Assembly: GCA_031256695.1 (NCBI GenBank) | Contig: JAIRQB010000122.1 | Coordinates: 1-10,432 of the forward strand | Direction of reading: 5' to 3' | Length of the DNA: 10,432 bases | From: Elusimicrobiota bacterium | GTDB taxonomy: Bacteria > Elusimicrobiota > Endomicrobiia > Endomicrobiales > Endomicrobiaceae | Part shown: positions 1 to 5,540 of the stretch, one piece after another | Position numbering within the stretch: position 1 is the first letter of the stretch | Layout of the letters: every line of letters begins with the position of its first letter | Notes under the pieces: generated by a model | What the model was told of the DNA's origin: nothing | The model's database searches: none | Seen by the model: the letters and a program-made list of their open reading frames with translations, nothing else | Translations under genes and position numbers: made by a program

Positions 1-38
1 AATCCATTTTTGTTATAAGGTGTTCACCTTTTTGCCTT

Positions 39-401
39 TTGCTTTTGAAAAGAGAAAAGAAACGGCAAACAGGGATTGCGGCTTCCGCCGCAATGACACC
101 GTCGGCGCGGATTGCGGCAGCGCTATGCGTTTGCGCACGCCGCAATGACACCAGAGTCGGGGATTGCGACAGCGCAACAGGCGCGGGATTTTCTGCTCAC
201 AAATACGGGCGGGCGCTTGACCTTCATATTTGCAACATTGAAAACAAGAAACTTGATAAGCCCGCCAAAACAGGCGAGTATGAAAAACTCCGCTCCTCTT
301 TGCTATCTAATACGGCTTTCAATATCTTAAACTTTGAAACAAACATTTATTGGCTTCATATAGACACTTTCAACAGGCAAAACAGAATTTTTAAGCCGTA
401 A
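39..401 (+). pseudogene. 5'-truncated M15-family peptidase (VanY/endolysin-like) fused to palindromic repeats
   Basis: The 120-codon frame has two unlike halves. Residues from about 50 onward carry the zinc-peptidase M15 signature: SAHKYGRALD, fitting SxHxxGxAxD with two zinc ligands, and near the end WLHIDTF, fitting the WxHxD motif with the third ligand. The frame closes with a FKP tail like that of phage-type M15 proteins. The first 50 residues or so are just the translation of the palindromic repeats at 72-170, rich in Ala and Arg, and the usual N-terminal part of the M15 fold (the SGYR-type segment) is absent. Family members cut peptidoglycan peptides at D-Ala bonds and occur in phage lysis cassettes and VanY-type proteins. 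It lies on the plus strand, opposite to all other genes here, with no convincing ribosome binding site. I infer a remnant whose 5' part was lost or replaced. A live short protein is possible but unlikely. Confidence 0.6.
72..170. repeat. Cluster of GC-rich palindromic repeat units (two full, one partial)
   Basis: Copy 1 is a perfect hairpin with 8-nt arms ATTGCGGC (75-82) and GCCGCAAT (87-94) around TTCC. Copy 2 has the same arms at 111-118 and 139-146 around a longer insert that itself contains GCGC inverted pairs. Both are followed by the identical 14-mer GCCGCAATGACACC (87-100 and 139-152). A third unit starts at 161-170 with GGATTGCGAC but has no closing arm. The unit is far richer in G+C than the rest of the window. 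It resembles the dispersed REP/ERIC-like or Rickettsia-type palindromic elements found in many genomes. I infer that it is a multi-copy element in this genome, which this window alone cannot show. Confidence 0.7.
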
Positions 402-443
402 AACAAAATCAAAACTTAAATCTAAACACTCAAAAAAAACAAA

Positions 444-473
444 AGCCCTGCAGTTTTTCTGCAAGGCTTTTTT
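444..473. terminator. Intrinsic terminator, probably bidirectional
   Basis: A 10-bp stem (AGCCCTGCAG at 444-453 with CTGCAAGGCT at 459-468, one C-A mismatch) encloses a T5 loop. It is followed by T's on the plus strand (469-473) and flanked by an A-rich run at 432-443, which reads as a U-rich tract on the minus strand. It can therefore end both the plus-strand M15 remnant and the minus-strand transcript that finishes with tRNA-Arg at 596. Confidence 0.75.
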
Positions 474-491
474 GGGTAAATTTTGGGTAAA
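470..491. repeat. 11-bp exact tandem duplication
   Basis: TTTTGGGTAAA occurs twice head to tail, at 470-480 and 481-491, directly beside the terminator hairpin. It lies in a gene-free stretch (402-595) that otherwise holds only the terminator and a weak A+T-rich hairpin (549-558 with 564-573). It may be a slippage product or a small target-site-like duplication. Confidence 0.6.
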
Positions 492-595
492 ACATCATTG
501 AATTTCAAAAAATTTATTTTAATCCTATTTAATGCTTTCCAACGAGGAATTGGTAATTTCTTTAATTATCAATGCCTTTTTTCTTATATATCGGA

Positions 596-669
596 CGCCC
601 CGGAGAGGACTTGAACCTCCAACCTTATCCTTAGGACGGATCTGCTCTATCCAATTGAGCTACCAGGGC
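596..669 (-). tRNA. tRNA-Arg (anticodon CCT)
   Basis: A full cloverleaf of 74 nt can be drawn. The acceptor stem is GCCCTGG/CCGGGGC with one U-G pair. The D-arm is GCTC/GAGC, the anticodon loop GTCCTAA places CCT at 635-633, and the T-arm is GGAGG-TTCAAGT-CCTCT. The discriminator is G. The top of the anticodon stem has a G27-A43 mismatch, leaving four good pairs. No CCA is encoded, so a CCA-adding enzyme must supply it. It sits 64 nt after the outer-membrane protein gene and is the last gene before the terminator at about 444-468, so it may be processed from the long operon transcript, made from a weak promoter of its own, or both. Confidence 0.93.
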
Positions 670-675
670 TTTAAT

Positions 676-703
676 TTTCTATCTAACAAAACCGCATTGC
701 CAA
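676..703 (-). promoter_or_regulatory. Possible promoter for tRNA-Arg
   Basis: On the minus strand TTGGCA (703-698) is followed after 16 nt by TAGAAA (681-676), 5/6 and 4/6 matches to the sigma-70 boxes. A start 7 nt downstream would fall at or next to the first tRNA base. The -10 box is weak, so this is tentative. Confidence 0.3.
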
Positions 704-733
704 TCTTTTTGCCACAATCTTTTGCGCCGCGCA

Positions 734-1693
734 TTATTTCTTTATTGCGGCTGATATTGAAAGCATATAATAAAAAGCGCCGTTGGAACTTTGCCGCTCG
801 CCAGCCATTGAAATTTCATAAAGTTTCTTTATTCTAAAAGACAATCCGCCCGAATATTTGAAGCCGTCTTTTTTGAAATCAAAATCTGAAACTACCCCTG
901 CGCGCAAAAAGAGAAAATCATTTATACCTTGCTCTATGCCCGCCCTTAAAAAACCGCTTTCTAAATCAGAATACTTATAAAATCTTTTATCCCAATCAAT
1001 AGCGGCTGAAAAACCATTATTTTCATAACCTAAACCCAGTAAAAAAGAGAAAGGCAAACGCTGATATTCATATCCGCTGTAAAACATAAATCCCGCTATA
1101 TTTTTTAAATTTAAGCCTAAACTGAAATTATGCCGCAATGGAGTTAGAAAAGATAAGTCAAAAGAAAATCCGTTCCCGCCCGATATAGATGTCTGAGCGC
1201 CTTCAATGGAATTATAAGAGGCTTGCGATAAATTCCCATATATATAAGACAAAGACCATCCGACAGAGATATTTTTATCCGTCTCTTTTGCAGACGAAAG
1301 AGAAAGGGCATTTATGGAAAAACTTATCTTATCATCTGAATTTTTAACAAGAGAAGTTTGAGACATTCTGCGCCATAACAAAGAGGCTGAATTAAAAGAG
1401 AGAAAAACAGAATTTATACCCGTATTCACGGGAATATTGGACTCGTTTTCTATTATCGGAATAAAACTCAATTCATAATAAGAGCCTTCTTTATCCGCTA
1501 AAGAAGCTGCATTGCTGTAAAAAAACTCTCTGTTTTTTGAGAGAGCCGCGCCCGCCCCGCCCATAGCCATAGACCTAGCGGAAAGATAAACTCCGTCATA
1601 ACTTCCTTGACTGATTGGAACATTTTTAGAATGCGCTTTAAGAGAACAACAAAATAGCGCCGCTATTGATAAGACAAAAATCTTTTTATTCAT
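734..1693 (-). CDS. Outer-membrane beta-barrel protein, PorV/UPF0164-like
   Basis: The 319-residue product begins with a signal peptide: a basic MNKK, a hydrophobic core to about residue 20, and a likely cleavage after AHS (about 22). The Cys pair in the core does not fit a lipobox. Mature residues 37-66 carry the segment with SARSMAMGGAGAA and YSNAASLA, typical of the PorV/PorQ, UPF0164 and TraF_2-like group of FadL-related barrels, where a Gly-rich 'AMGGA' stretch precedes an 'NPAGLA'-type motif (here SNAASLA). The rest alternates polar and hydrophobic residues as in transmembrane beta strands. Barrel location is inferred; the cargo or partner is unknown. No good Shine-Dalgarno precedes the ATG, but the signal peptide fixes the start. 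It follows apt by 52 nt with no terminator between them, so it is probably in the same operon. Confidence 0.7.
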   Translation of the reverse strand: MNKKIFVLSIAALFCCSLKAHSKNVPISQGSYDGVYLSARSMAMGGAGAALSKNREFFYSNAASLADKEGSYYELSFIPIIENESNIPVNTGINSVFLSFNSASLLWRRMSQTSLVKNSDDKISFSINALSLSSAKETDKNISVGWSLSYIYGNLSQASYNSIEGAQTSISGGNGFSFDLSFLTPLRHNFSLGLNLKNIAGFMFYSGYEYQRLPFSFLLGLGYENNGFSAAIDWDKRFYKYSDLESGFLRAGIEQGINDFLFLRAGVVSDFDFKKDGFKYSGGLSFRIKKLYEISMAGERQSSNGAFYYMLSISAAIKK

Positions 1694-1745
1694 TGCTGAT
1701 TTTTTATTAGGAAACTCTGCGGAAAAATGAGGAATGCTAATCGTC

Positions 1746-2276
1746 TTAATACTGCAAAATGGAAAAAATTTCCAATTTTTTATTTTTAACGCTTGCCCTG
1801 CCTGATAAATCTATAAGTTCTATCAAAAATGCGGCGGCAACGGGAACGGCGTTTAATTTTTCAATAAGTTCAACTGCGGCATTGACAGTGCCGCCGGTAG
1901 CAAGTAAATCGTCAATGAGCATGACTTTTTCTCCAGCGCTCAGAGCATCCTTGTGCATCTCTATCACAGCCGCGCCGTATTCCAAAGAATATGCGGCTTC
2001 AATTTTATCAGCGGGGAGTTTCCCTTTCTTTCTGATTGGAATAAAAGGCTTATTTAATTTGACGGCTAAAGGAGCGCCGAGTATAAAACCTCTTGATTCA
2101 ATAGCGGCTATTTTATCTATTTGCGCCGATTTAAATTTGTCGGCAAAACAATTTATAACATCGTTAAAAAGAGAAATATCTTTTAAAACAGTAGTGATGT
2201 CTCTAAAAACAATTCCCTTGACGGGAAAATCAGGCACATTTCTTATACTTTTGCCAAGCCTTTCTTTTATATCCAT
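1746..2276 (-). CDS. apt: Adenine phosphoribosyltransferase
   Basis: A 176-residue enzyme of normal family length that makes AMP from adenine and PRPP in the cytoplasm (purine salvage). Visible family features are the N-terminal DFPVKGIVFRDIT segment (residues 16-29), IESRGF (59-64), the IRKKGKLP flexible-loop region (81-88) and the PRPP-binding loop VMLIDDLLATGGTV (118-131), followed by the usual C-terminal ELIDLSGR and FSIL. The reading frame is open 18 codons further upstream, but those codons lie inside tRNA-Pro. The ATG at 2276 has a good AGGAGA ribosome binding site (2287-2282) and matches the family's start, so it is chosen. It starts 21 nt after the 3' end of tRNA-Pro and is very likely cotranscribed with it. 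Confidence 0.95.
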   Translation of the reverse strand: MDIKERLGKSIRNVPDFPVKGIVFRDITTVLKDISLFNDVINCFADKFKSAQIDKIAAIESRGFILGAPLAVKLNKPFIPIRKKGKLPADKIEAAYSLEYGAAVIEMHKDALSAGEKVMLIDDLLATGGTVNAAVELIEKLNAVPVAAAFLIELIDLSGRASVKNKKLEIFSILQY

Positions 2277-2297
2277 TTCTATCTCCTGAAAAATCAA

Positions 2298-2371
2298 TCG
2301 GAGCGGCTGGATTTGAACCAGCGGCCTCACGGTCCCGAACCGTGCGTTCTAGCCAGCTGAACTACGCCCCG
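2298..2371 (-). tRNA. tRNA-Pro (anticodon CGG)
   Basis: A 74-nt cloverleaf. The acceptor stem is CGGGGCG/CGCTCCG with one G-U pair and the C1-G72 pair plus A73 typical of bacterial tRNA-Pro. The D-arm is GTTC/GAAC, the anticodon stem CACGG/CCGTG is perfect around TTCGGGA (anticodon CGG), and the T-arm is GCTGG-TTCAAAT-CCAGC. No CCA is encoded. It lies 18 nt after the dksA-like gene and 21 nt before apt, with no room for a separate promoter of normal size or a terminator. Release by RNase processing from an mRNA is therefore the natural reading. Confidence 0.96.
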
Positions 2372-2389
2372 CCGTTTTTTATCCTTTTA

Positions 2390-2743
2390 TTACAATCTCG
2401 GTCTTTCCGCTTCTTCTTGGCACTTGATGCAATATCTTCCCCAAGGAATAACTTTCAGCCTCTCTATAGATATATATTCGCCGCAACATTCGCATCTGCC
2501 GTAATTGCCTTGCTCTATTTTCACCAAAGCATTGTCAATAGCGTCTACCGTAATTTTATCATTTGCCGTAAGTTCAAAAAAAACTTCTTTTTCGGAAGTC
2601 TGGCTAGCCGCATCAATTTCATCTCCTCCATTTTCATCAAAGGAATCGCTGATTTTACTTTGCGCATTTTTTAATTTGCTTAAAAACTCTTTGCGACTTT
2701 CCAACAGCGCCTCTTTAAACTTTTCCAAATCTTTTTTTTCCAT
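2390..2743 (-). CDS. DksA/TraR-family zinc-finger transcription regulator
   Basis: A 117-residue protein from the ATG at 2743. A GTG three codons upstream (2752) is in frame, but the Shine-Dalgarno AAGGA (2758-2754) would be only 1 nt from it and is about 10 nt from the ATG. The N-terminal half is a charged helical coiled coil. The C-terminal half has the DksA-type C4 zinc finger, Cys84-x2-Cys87-x17-Cys105-x2-Cys108. The coiled-coil tip keeps the DxxDxA motif (Asp41, Asp44, Ala46) by which E. coli DksA acts in the RNA polymerase secondary channel with ppGpp, so direct action on RNA polymerase is likely. It is shorter than E. coli DksA (151 residues), as in many Gram-positive and other homologues. 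The gene follows the decarboxylase by 15 nt and precedes tRNA-Pro by 18 nt. Confidence 0.88.
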   Translation of the reverse strand: MEKKDLEKFKEALLESRKEFLSKLKNAQSKISDSFDENGGDEIDAASQTSEKEVFFELTANDKITVDAIDNALVKIEQGNYGRCECCGEYISIERLKVIPWGRYCIKCQEEAERPRL

Positions 2744-2753
2744 TTTATCCACT

Positions 2754-2758
2754 TCCTT
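2754..2758 (-). promoter_or_regulatory. Ribosome binding site deciding the dksA-like start
   Basis: AAGGA on the minus strand directly after the decarboxylase stop codon (2761-2759). Its distance favours the ATG at 2743 over the in-frame GTG at 2752. Confidence 0.65.
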
Positions 2759-4243
2759 TTATATTTTTGTAAAAACCTTTATAGTTTTTAGTTCTTCAGT
2801 CTCTTGCCCGCTTATTCTTATATCCTTTGCGGACATTTCAATGAGATAATCGCATATCTCTTGAGTAATTCTCTCGCCCGGTATTAAAACCGGTATGCCG
2901 GGGGGATACGGCGTGAGCGTTTGAGCGGCTATATGCCCTACCGCTTTTTTCAAAAAAACTCTCTTCGTATTGTTTGACAAATACACTTCGCGCGGTCTTA
3001 AAACCATTTCTGTAGCAAGAGAAGGAATTTGCAAAATCCAATTTCTCTGTTCGCCTTTATATTTCTTGCTTATATCTTTGAGCGCCTCTGTAAAAGCGTC
3101 CGTATCCGCTTGAACCGTCCCAATTCCCGCTATGGCGACCAAATTGAAAATATCGGCGTAATCAAGTTGTATGTTGTATTTTTTAGCCAAAATATCTTCT
3201 ATTTCATAACCGGAAAGCCCGGTCTTTGTGACATTGACAGTGAGTTTTGTGAGGTCTAAATCAAATCCTTTTTGTTTTATATCCTCCCGCGTAAAACATT
3301 TCATATTTGGGATTTCTTTATTGATAAAAGAGCGCCCGCTTTGACAAGATTCTATAACGCCGTCAAACATTTTGCCGCCGTATAAAAAAGCCTGCCTGCG
3401 CGCCAAGTCTAAACTCGCAAGAATTAAATAATTAGGACTTGTAGTCTGCAGCATTGAAACAACTTTCTTCACTCTATTTATATCAATGAGTTGAGAATTA
3501 AAATGCAAAACAGAACCTTGAGACATAGCCGACAAAATTTTATGCGTTGATTGAACTACTAAATCCGCGCCCGCCTCAACTGCCGACTTCGGCAACTGCT
3601 TATTAAAGAGCAAATGAGCACCGTGCGCCTCGTCAACTATCACGATTTTTTTTCTTCTATGGCAGAGGTCTATGATGCGCCCCAATTCTGTAACTATTCC
3701 ATTATAAGTCGGGCTGGTAATAAAAACGGCTTTTGATTCAGGATATTTATCTAAAGCGTCTTTTATTTGGTCATATGTTGAATTGAAAATTATGTCTAAA
3801 TGCTGGTCTATTTTAGGCTCTATCCAGATGGGCCATATCCCAGCCATTATTATCCCAGCCATTACTGATTTATGAGAACTTCTTGAAATTATTACAGAAT
3901 CGCCAGGGCTGCAGGCTGAAAGAAACATAGCCATATTGCCGACTGAAGTTCCATTGACGAGGAAAAAAGATTGTTTAACTCCATATGCTTCAGCCATCAA
4001 CTCTTGAGCCCTTTTTATAGGACCTACGGGGTCGTGGAGAGAATCAACTTCGTCAAAGACCGTCACATCAAATTTAAAAGCCTCTATCCCCGTATAATTC
4101 TTTAAACTATCGTCAATACTGCGTCCGTTTTTATGACCGGGGCAGTGGAAAGAGACTACATCCCTCTGCGCGTGCGATAAGAGAGTGTCAAACAAAGGAG
4201 CGCGTGATTGTTTAGACAGCAGGATTTTATTCCTTTTAGGCAT
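2759..4243 (-). CDS. PLP-dependent arginine/lysine/ornithine decarboxylase (SpeA/YaaO type)
   Basis: A 494-residue fold-type I PLP enzyme of the short Orn/Lys/Arg decarboxylase class (B. subtilis SpeA size, without the N-terminal wing domain of the roughly 700-residue E. coli enzymes). Visible features are FHCPGHKNG (32-40), the PLP-stacking His124 in SRSSHKS, DEAHGAH with Asp204 and His207, the Schiff-base Lys235 in STHK, and the C-terminal-domain motif YPPGIPVLIPGE (446-457). It removes CO2 from a basic amino acid to give agmatine, cadaverine or putrescine. Substrate choice cannot be read from sequence, though arginine is the usual one for this class and would feed polyamine synthesis. A GTG at 4261 would add six residues. 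The ATG at 4243 is preferred, with a GAGG (4259-4256) 12 nt upstream, which is long, so the start is not certain. It is the first gene of the operon that continues into dksA and tRNA-Pro. Confidence 0.9.
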   Translation of the reverse strand: MPKRNKILLSKQSRAPLFDTLLSHAQRDVVSFHCPGHKNGRSIDDSLKNYTGIEAFKFDVTVFDEVDSLHDPVGPIKRAQELMAEAYGVKQSFFLVNGTSVGNMAMFLSACSPGDSVIISRSSHKSVMAGIIMAGIWPIWIEPKIDQHLDIIFNSTYDQIKDALDKYPESKAVFITSPTYNGIVTELGRIIDLCHRRKKIVIVDEAHGAHLLFNKQLPKSAVEAGADLVVQSTHKILSAMSQGSVLHFNSQLIDINRVKKVVSMLQTTSPNYLILASLDLARRQAFLYGGKMFDGVIESCQSGRSFINKEIPNMKCFTREDIKQKGFDLDLTKLTVNVTKTGLSGYEIEDILAKKYNIQLDYADIFNLVAIAGIGTVQADTDAFTEALKDISKKYKGEQRNWILQIPSLATEMVLRPREVYLSNNTKRVFLKKAVGHIAAQTLTPYPPGIPVLIPGERITQEICDYLIEMSAKDIRISGQETEELKTIKVFTKI

Positions 4244-4332
4244 ATTTTCAGACAACCTCACTTGGCAAATTTACAGATTTCTGATTTTAAAACTTTAATT
4301 TTAGTTAGATAGTTTTCTTTTTTTAGCGGCGG

Positions 4333-4361
4333 ATAATACTCTTTTTTAGTTTTACAATCAA
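4333..4361 (-). promoter_or_regulatory. Promoter of the decarboxylase-dksA-tRNA-Pro-apt unit
   Basis: On the minus strand TTGATT (4361-4356, 4/6 match) and TATTAT (4338-4333, 5/6 match) are separated by exactly 17 nt. Transcription would start near 4326, leaving a leader of about 80 nt before the decarboxylase ATG. No recognisable riboswitch is seen in that leader. Confidence 0.55.
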
Positions 4362-4381
4362 ACAGATTTTTATCCCGCCTG

Positions 4382-4406
4382 CGCCGCGCTTTTGCGGCGT
4401 TTTTTT
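4382..4406. terminator. GC-rich hairpin at the end of rlmN with a T-run on the plus side only
   Basis: Stem CGCCGC (4382-4387) with GCGGCG (4394-4399) and loop GCTTTT, followed on the plus strand by seven T's (4400-4406). It lies right after the rlmN stop codon, but rlmN runs on the minus strand, where the hairpin is followed by CAGGCGGG with no U-tract. As an intrinsic terminator it works only in the plus direction. For rlmN it may be a 3'-stabilising or Rho-independent-like weak structure. Confidence 0.45.
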
Positions 4407-5433
4407 AAAAACCCAATTGTCCGCAAGCGGCTCTAATATCTTGCCCTCTCGGCTGTCTTATCATCGCTTGCAATCCGTTTAGTTTTAAGACTTTTTGAAA
4501 TCTTATTGCTGATTGTTCATCGGGAGCGGCGAATTTGCTTTTGTCTATGCGGTTAAATGGAATTAAATTCAGCAATATTTGATGAGGCGCAAAACCTTTT
4601 CTTTTTAGAAGCCTAGCGAGTTTATGGCATTGCGCGGGAGAGTCGTTTATATCTTTAATCAAAATATATTCCACAGTCAGACGCGAATTGGTCTTATTTA
4701 TATAAGAAAGCGATGCATTTAAAATATCGTCTAAACTAAAACGGATATTAGGCATAATTCTTTTTCTAATATCGTCGTCGGAAGCGTGCAATGAGACGGC
4801 AAGATTTACATTTAAGCCGGAAAGCGCAAGTTTTTTTATCCCCGCAACATCGCCGGCAGTTGATACTGTTATATTTCTTTTGCCTATATAAAGACCGCTT
4901 TTTGAGAGAATAGTTTTTAGAGCGCGCTCTAAATTTATGCAGTTAAAAAGCGCTTCGCCCATTCCCATAAACAAAATGCCTGAAATTTTTTCTTTTGTAT
5001 CGTTTTCTATTTGCAGAATTTGTTCCAAAATCTCTCCGCTTGTCAGATTTCTAATAAAAGCGCTTTTGCCGCTTTGACAAAAAGAGCAGCCTACGGGACA
5101 GCCTATTTGAGACGATAGACAGATTGAATTCTTATATTTAGACGGCAAGAATACGGCATAGAACAACTTTTTATCCAAAGTCTTAAATGTATATCTAATG
5201 GTTTTATCTTTCTTTGAGATTTCTTTTTTGTGAATGGATAGAACGCGCGGCAAAAAATATTCGGGCAAAAGAGAGCGCAAAGTTTTTGAGAGATTATTCC
5301 ACTTGTCAAAAGACGGCTCTTTTTTTGCATAAAGCCAATCTACAATCTGCCCGTATTCATAATCTTTTGAAATTATGCCTTTGAGAGAGTTTTGCAATTC
5401 AAGCAATGATAAATCCAAAATATGTTTTTTCAT
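4405..5433 (-). CDS. rlmN: Dual-specificity RNA methyltransferase RlmN (23S rRNA A2503-C2)
   Basis: A 342-residue radical SAM enzyme that methylates C2 of A2503 in 23S rRNA and, in many bacteria, A37 of some tRNAs. The N-terminal RNA-binding domain (about 1-95) is followed by the radical SAM domain with the Fe-S cluster triad Cys112, Cys116, Cys119 (CPVGCSFC). The two catalytic cysteines of the Cfr/RlmN mechanism are both present: Cys105 in ICLSSQIGC and Cys337 in RGQDIRAACGQL, equivalent to E. coli Cys118 and Cys355. The GMGEP motif reads MGMGEALFN here, with Ala161 in place of the near-universal Pro. A clear AAGAGG ribosome binding site (5443-5438) lies just before the ATG. It is slightly shorter than E. 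coli RlmN (384). It lies downstream of fic across a 107-nt gap that holds an inverted repeat. Confidence 0.95.
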   Translation of the reverse strand: MKKHILDLSLLELQNSLKGIISKDYEYGQIVDWLYAKKEPSFDKWNNLSKTLRSLLPEYFLPRVLSIHKKEISKKDKTIRYTFKTLDKKLFYAVFLPSKYKNSICLSSQIGCPVGCSFCQSGKSAFIRNLTSGEILEQILQIENDTKEKISGILFMGMGEALFNCINLERALKTILSKSGLYIGKRNITVSTAGDVAGIKKLALSGLNVNLAVSLHASDDDIRKRIMPNIRFSLDDILNASLSYINKTNSRLTVEYILIKDINDSPAQCHKLARLLKRKGFAPHQILLNLIPFNRIDKSKFAAPDEQSAIRFQKVLKLNGLQAMIRQPRGQDIRAACGQLGF

Positions 5434-5465
5434 TTTTCCTCTTAAAAAAATTTAACTGCCTCGCG

Positions 5466-5536
5466 CAAAAGCGGCTGATAGATAAATAAAGGCTTTGTTT
5501 AGAATTGATAAATCAAAACTATCGCCGCCGCTTTTG
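5466..5536. repeat. Long inverted repeat between fic and rlmN
   Basis: Left arm 5466-5481 (CAAAAGCGGCTGATAG) pairs with right arm 5519-5536 (CTATCGCCGCCGCTTTTG): 10 bp, a small asymmetric bulge, then 5 bp. The 37-nt spacer contains a smaller dyad, TTGATAAATCAA. No U-tract follows directly on either strand, so it is not a classical terminator. It may protect the fic mRNA 3' end or partly block read-through into rlmN. Confidence 0.55.
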
Positions 5537-5540
5537 ACGG

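Noticed and set aside
17..33. Small hairpin AAGGT/ACCTT followed by T's at the left edge
   Set aside because: Only a 5-bp stem with a 4-nt loop; too weak to call a terminator without seeing the gene to the left.
112..330. A second plus-strand frame of 72 codons inside the M15/repeat region
   Set aside because: It is the same palindromic repeat and M15 DNA read in another frame; it shows no family motif and no ribosome binding site.
1759..2289. Long open frame on the plus strand opposite apt (176 codons)
   Set aside because: It is a mirror of apt, which has every family motif on the minus strand; the plus-strand product is low-complexity Ser/Ala/Ile sequence.
2277..2330. An upstream start giving a 194-residue Apt
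   Set aside because: The extra 18 codons overlap tRNA-Pro, while the ATG at 2276 has an AGGAGA ribosome binding site and matches the family's start.
4262..4326. Riboswitch in the decarboxylase leader
   Set aside because: The leader is A+T-rich with no recognisable aptamer core or terminator/antiterminator pair.
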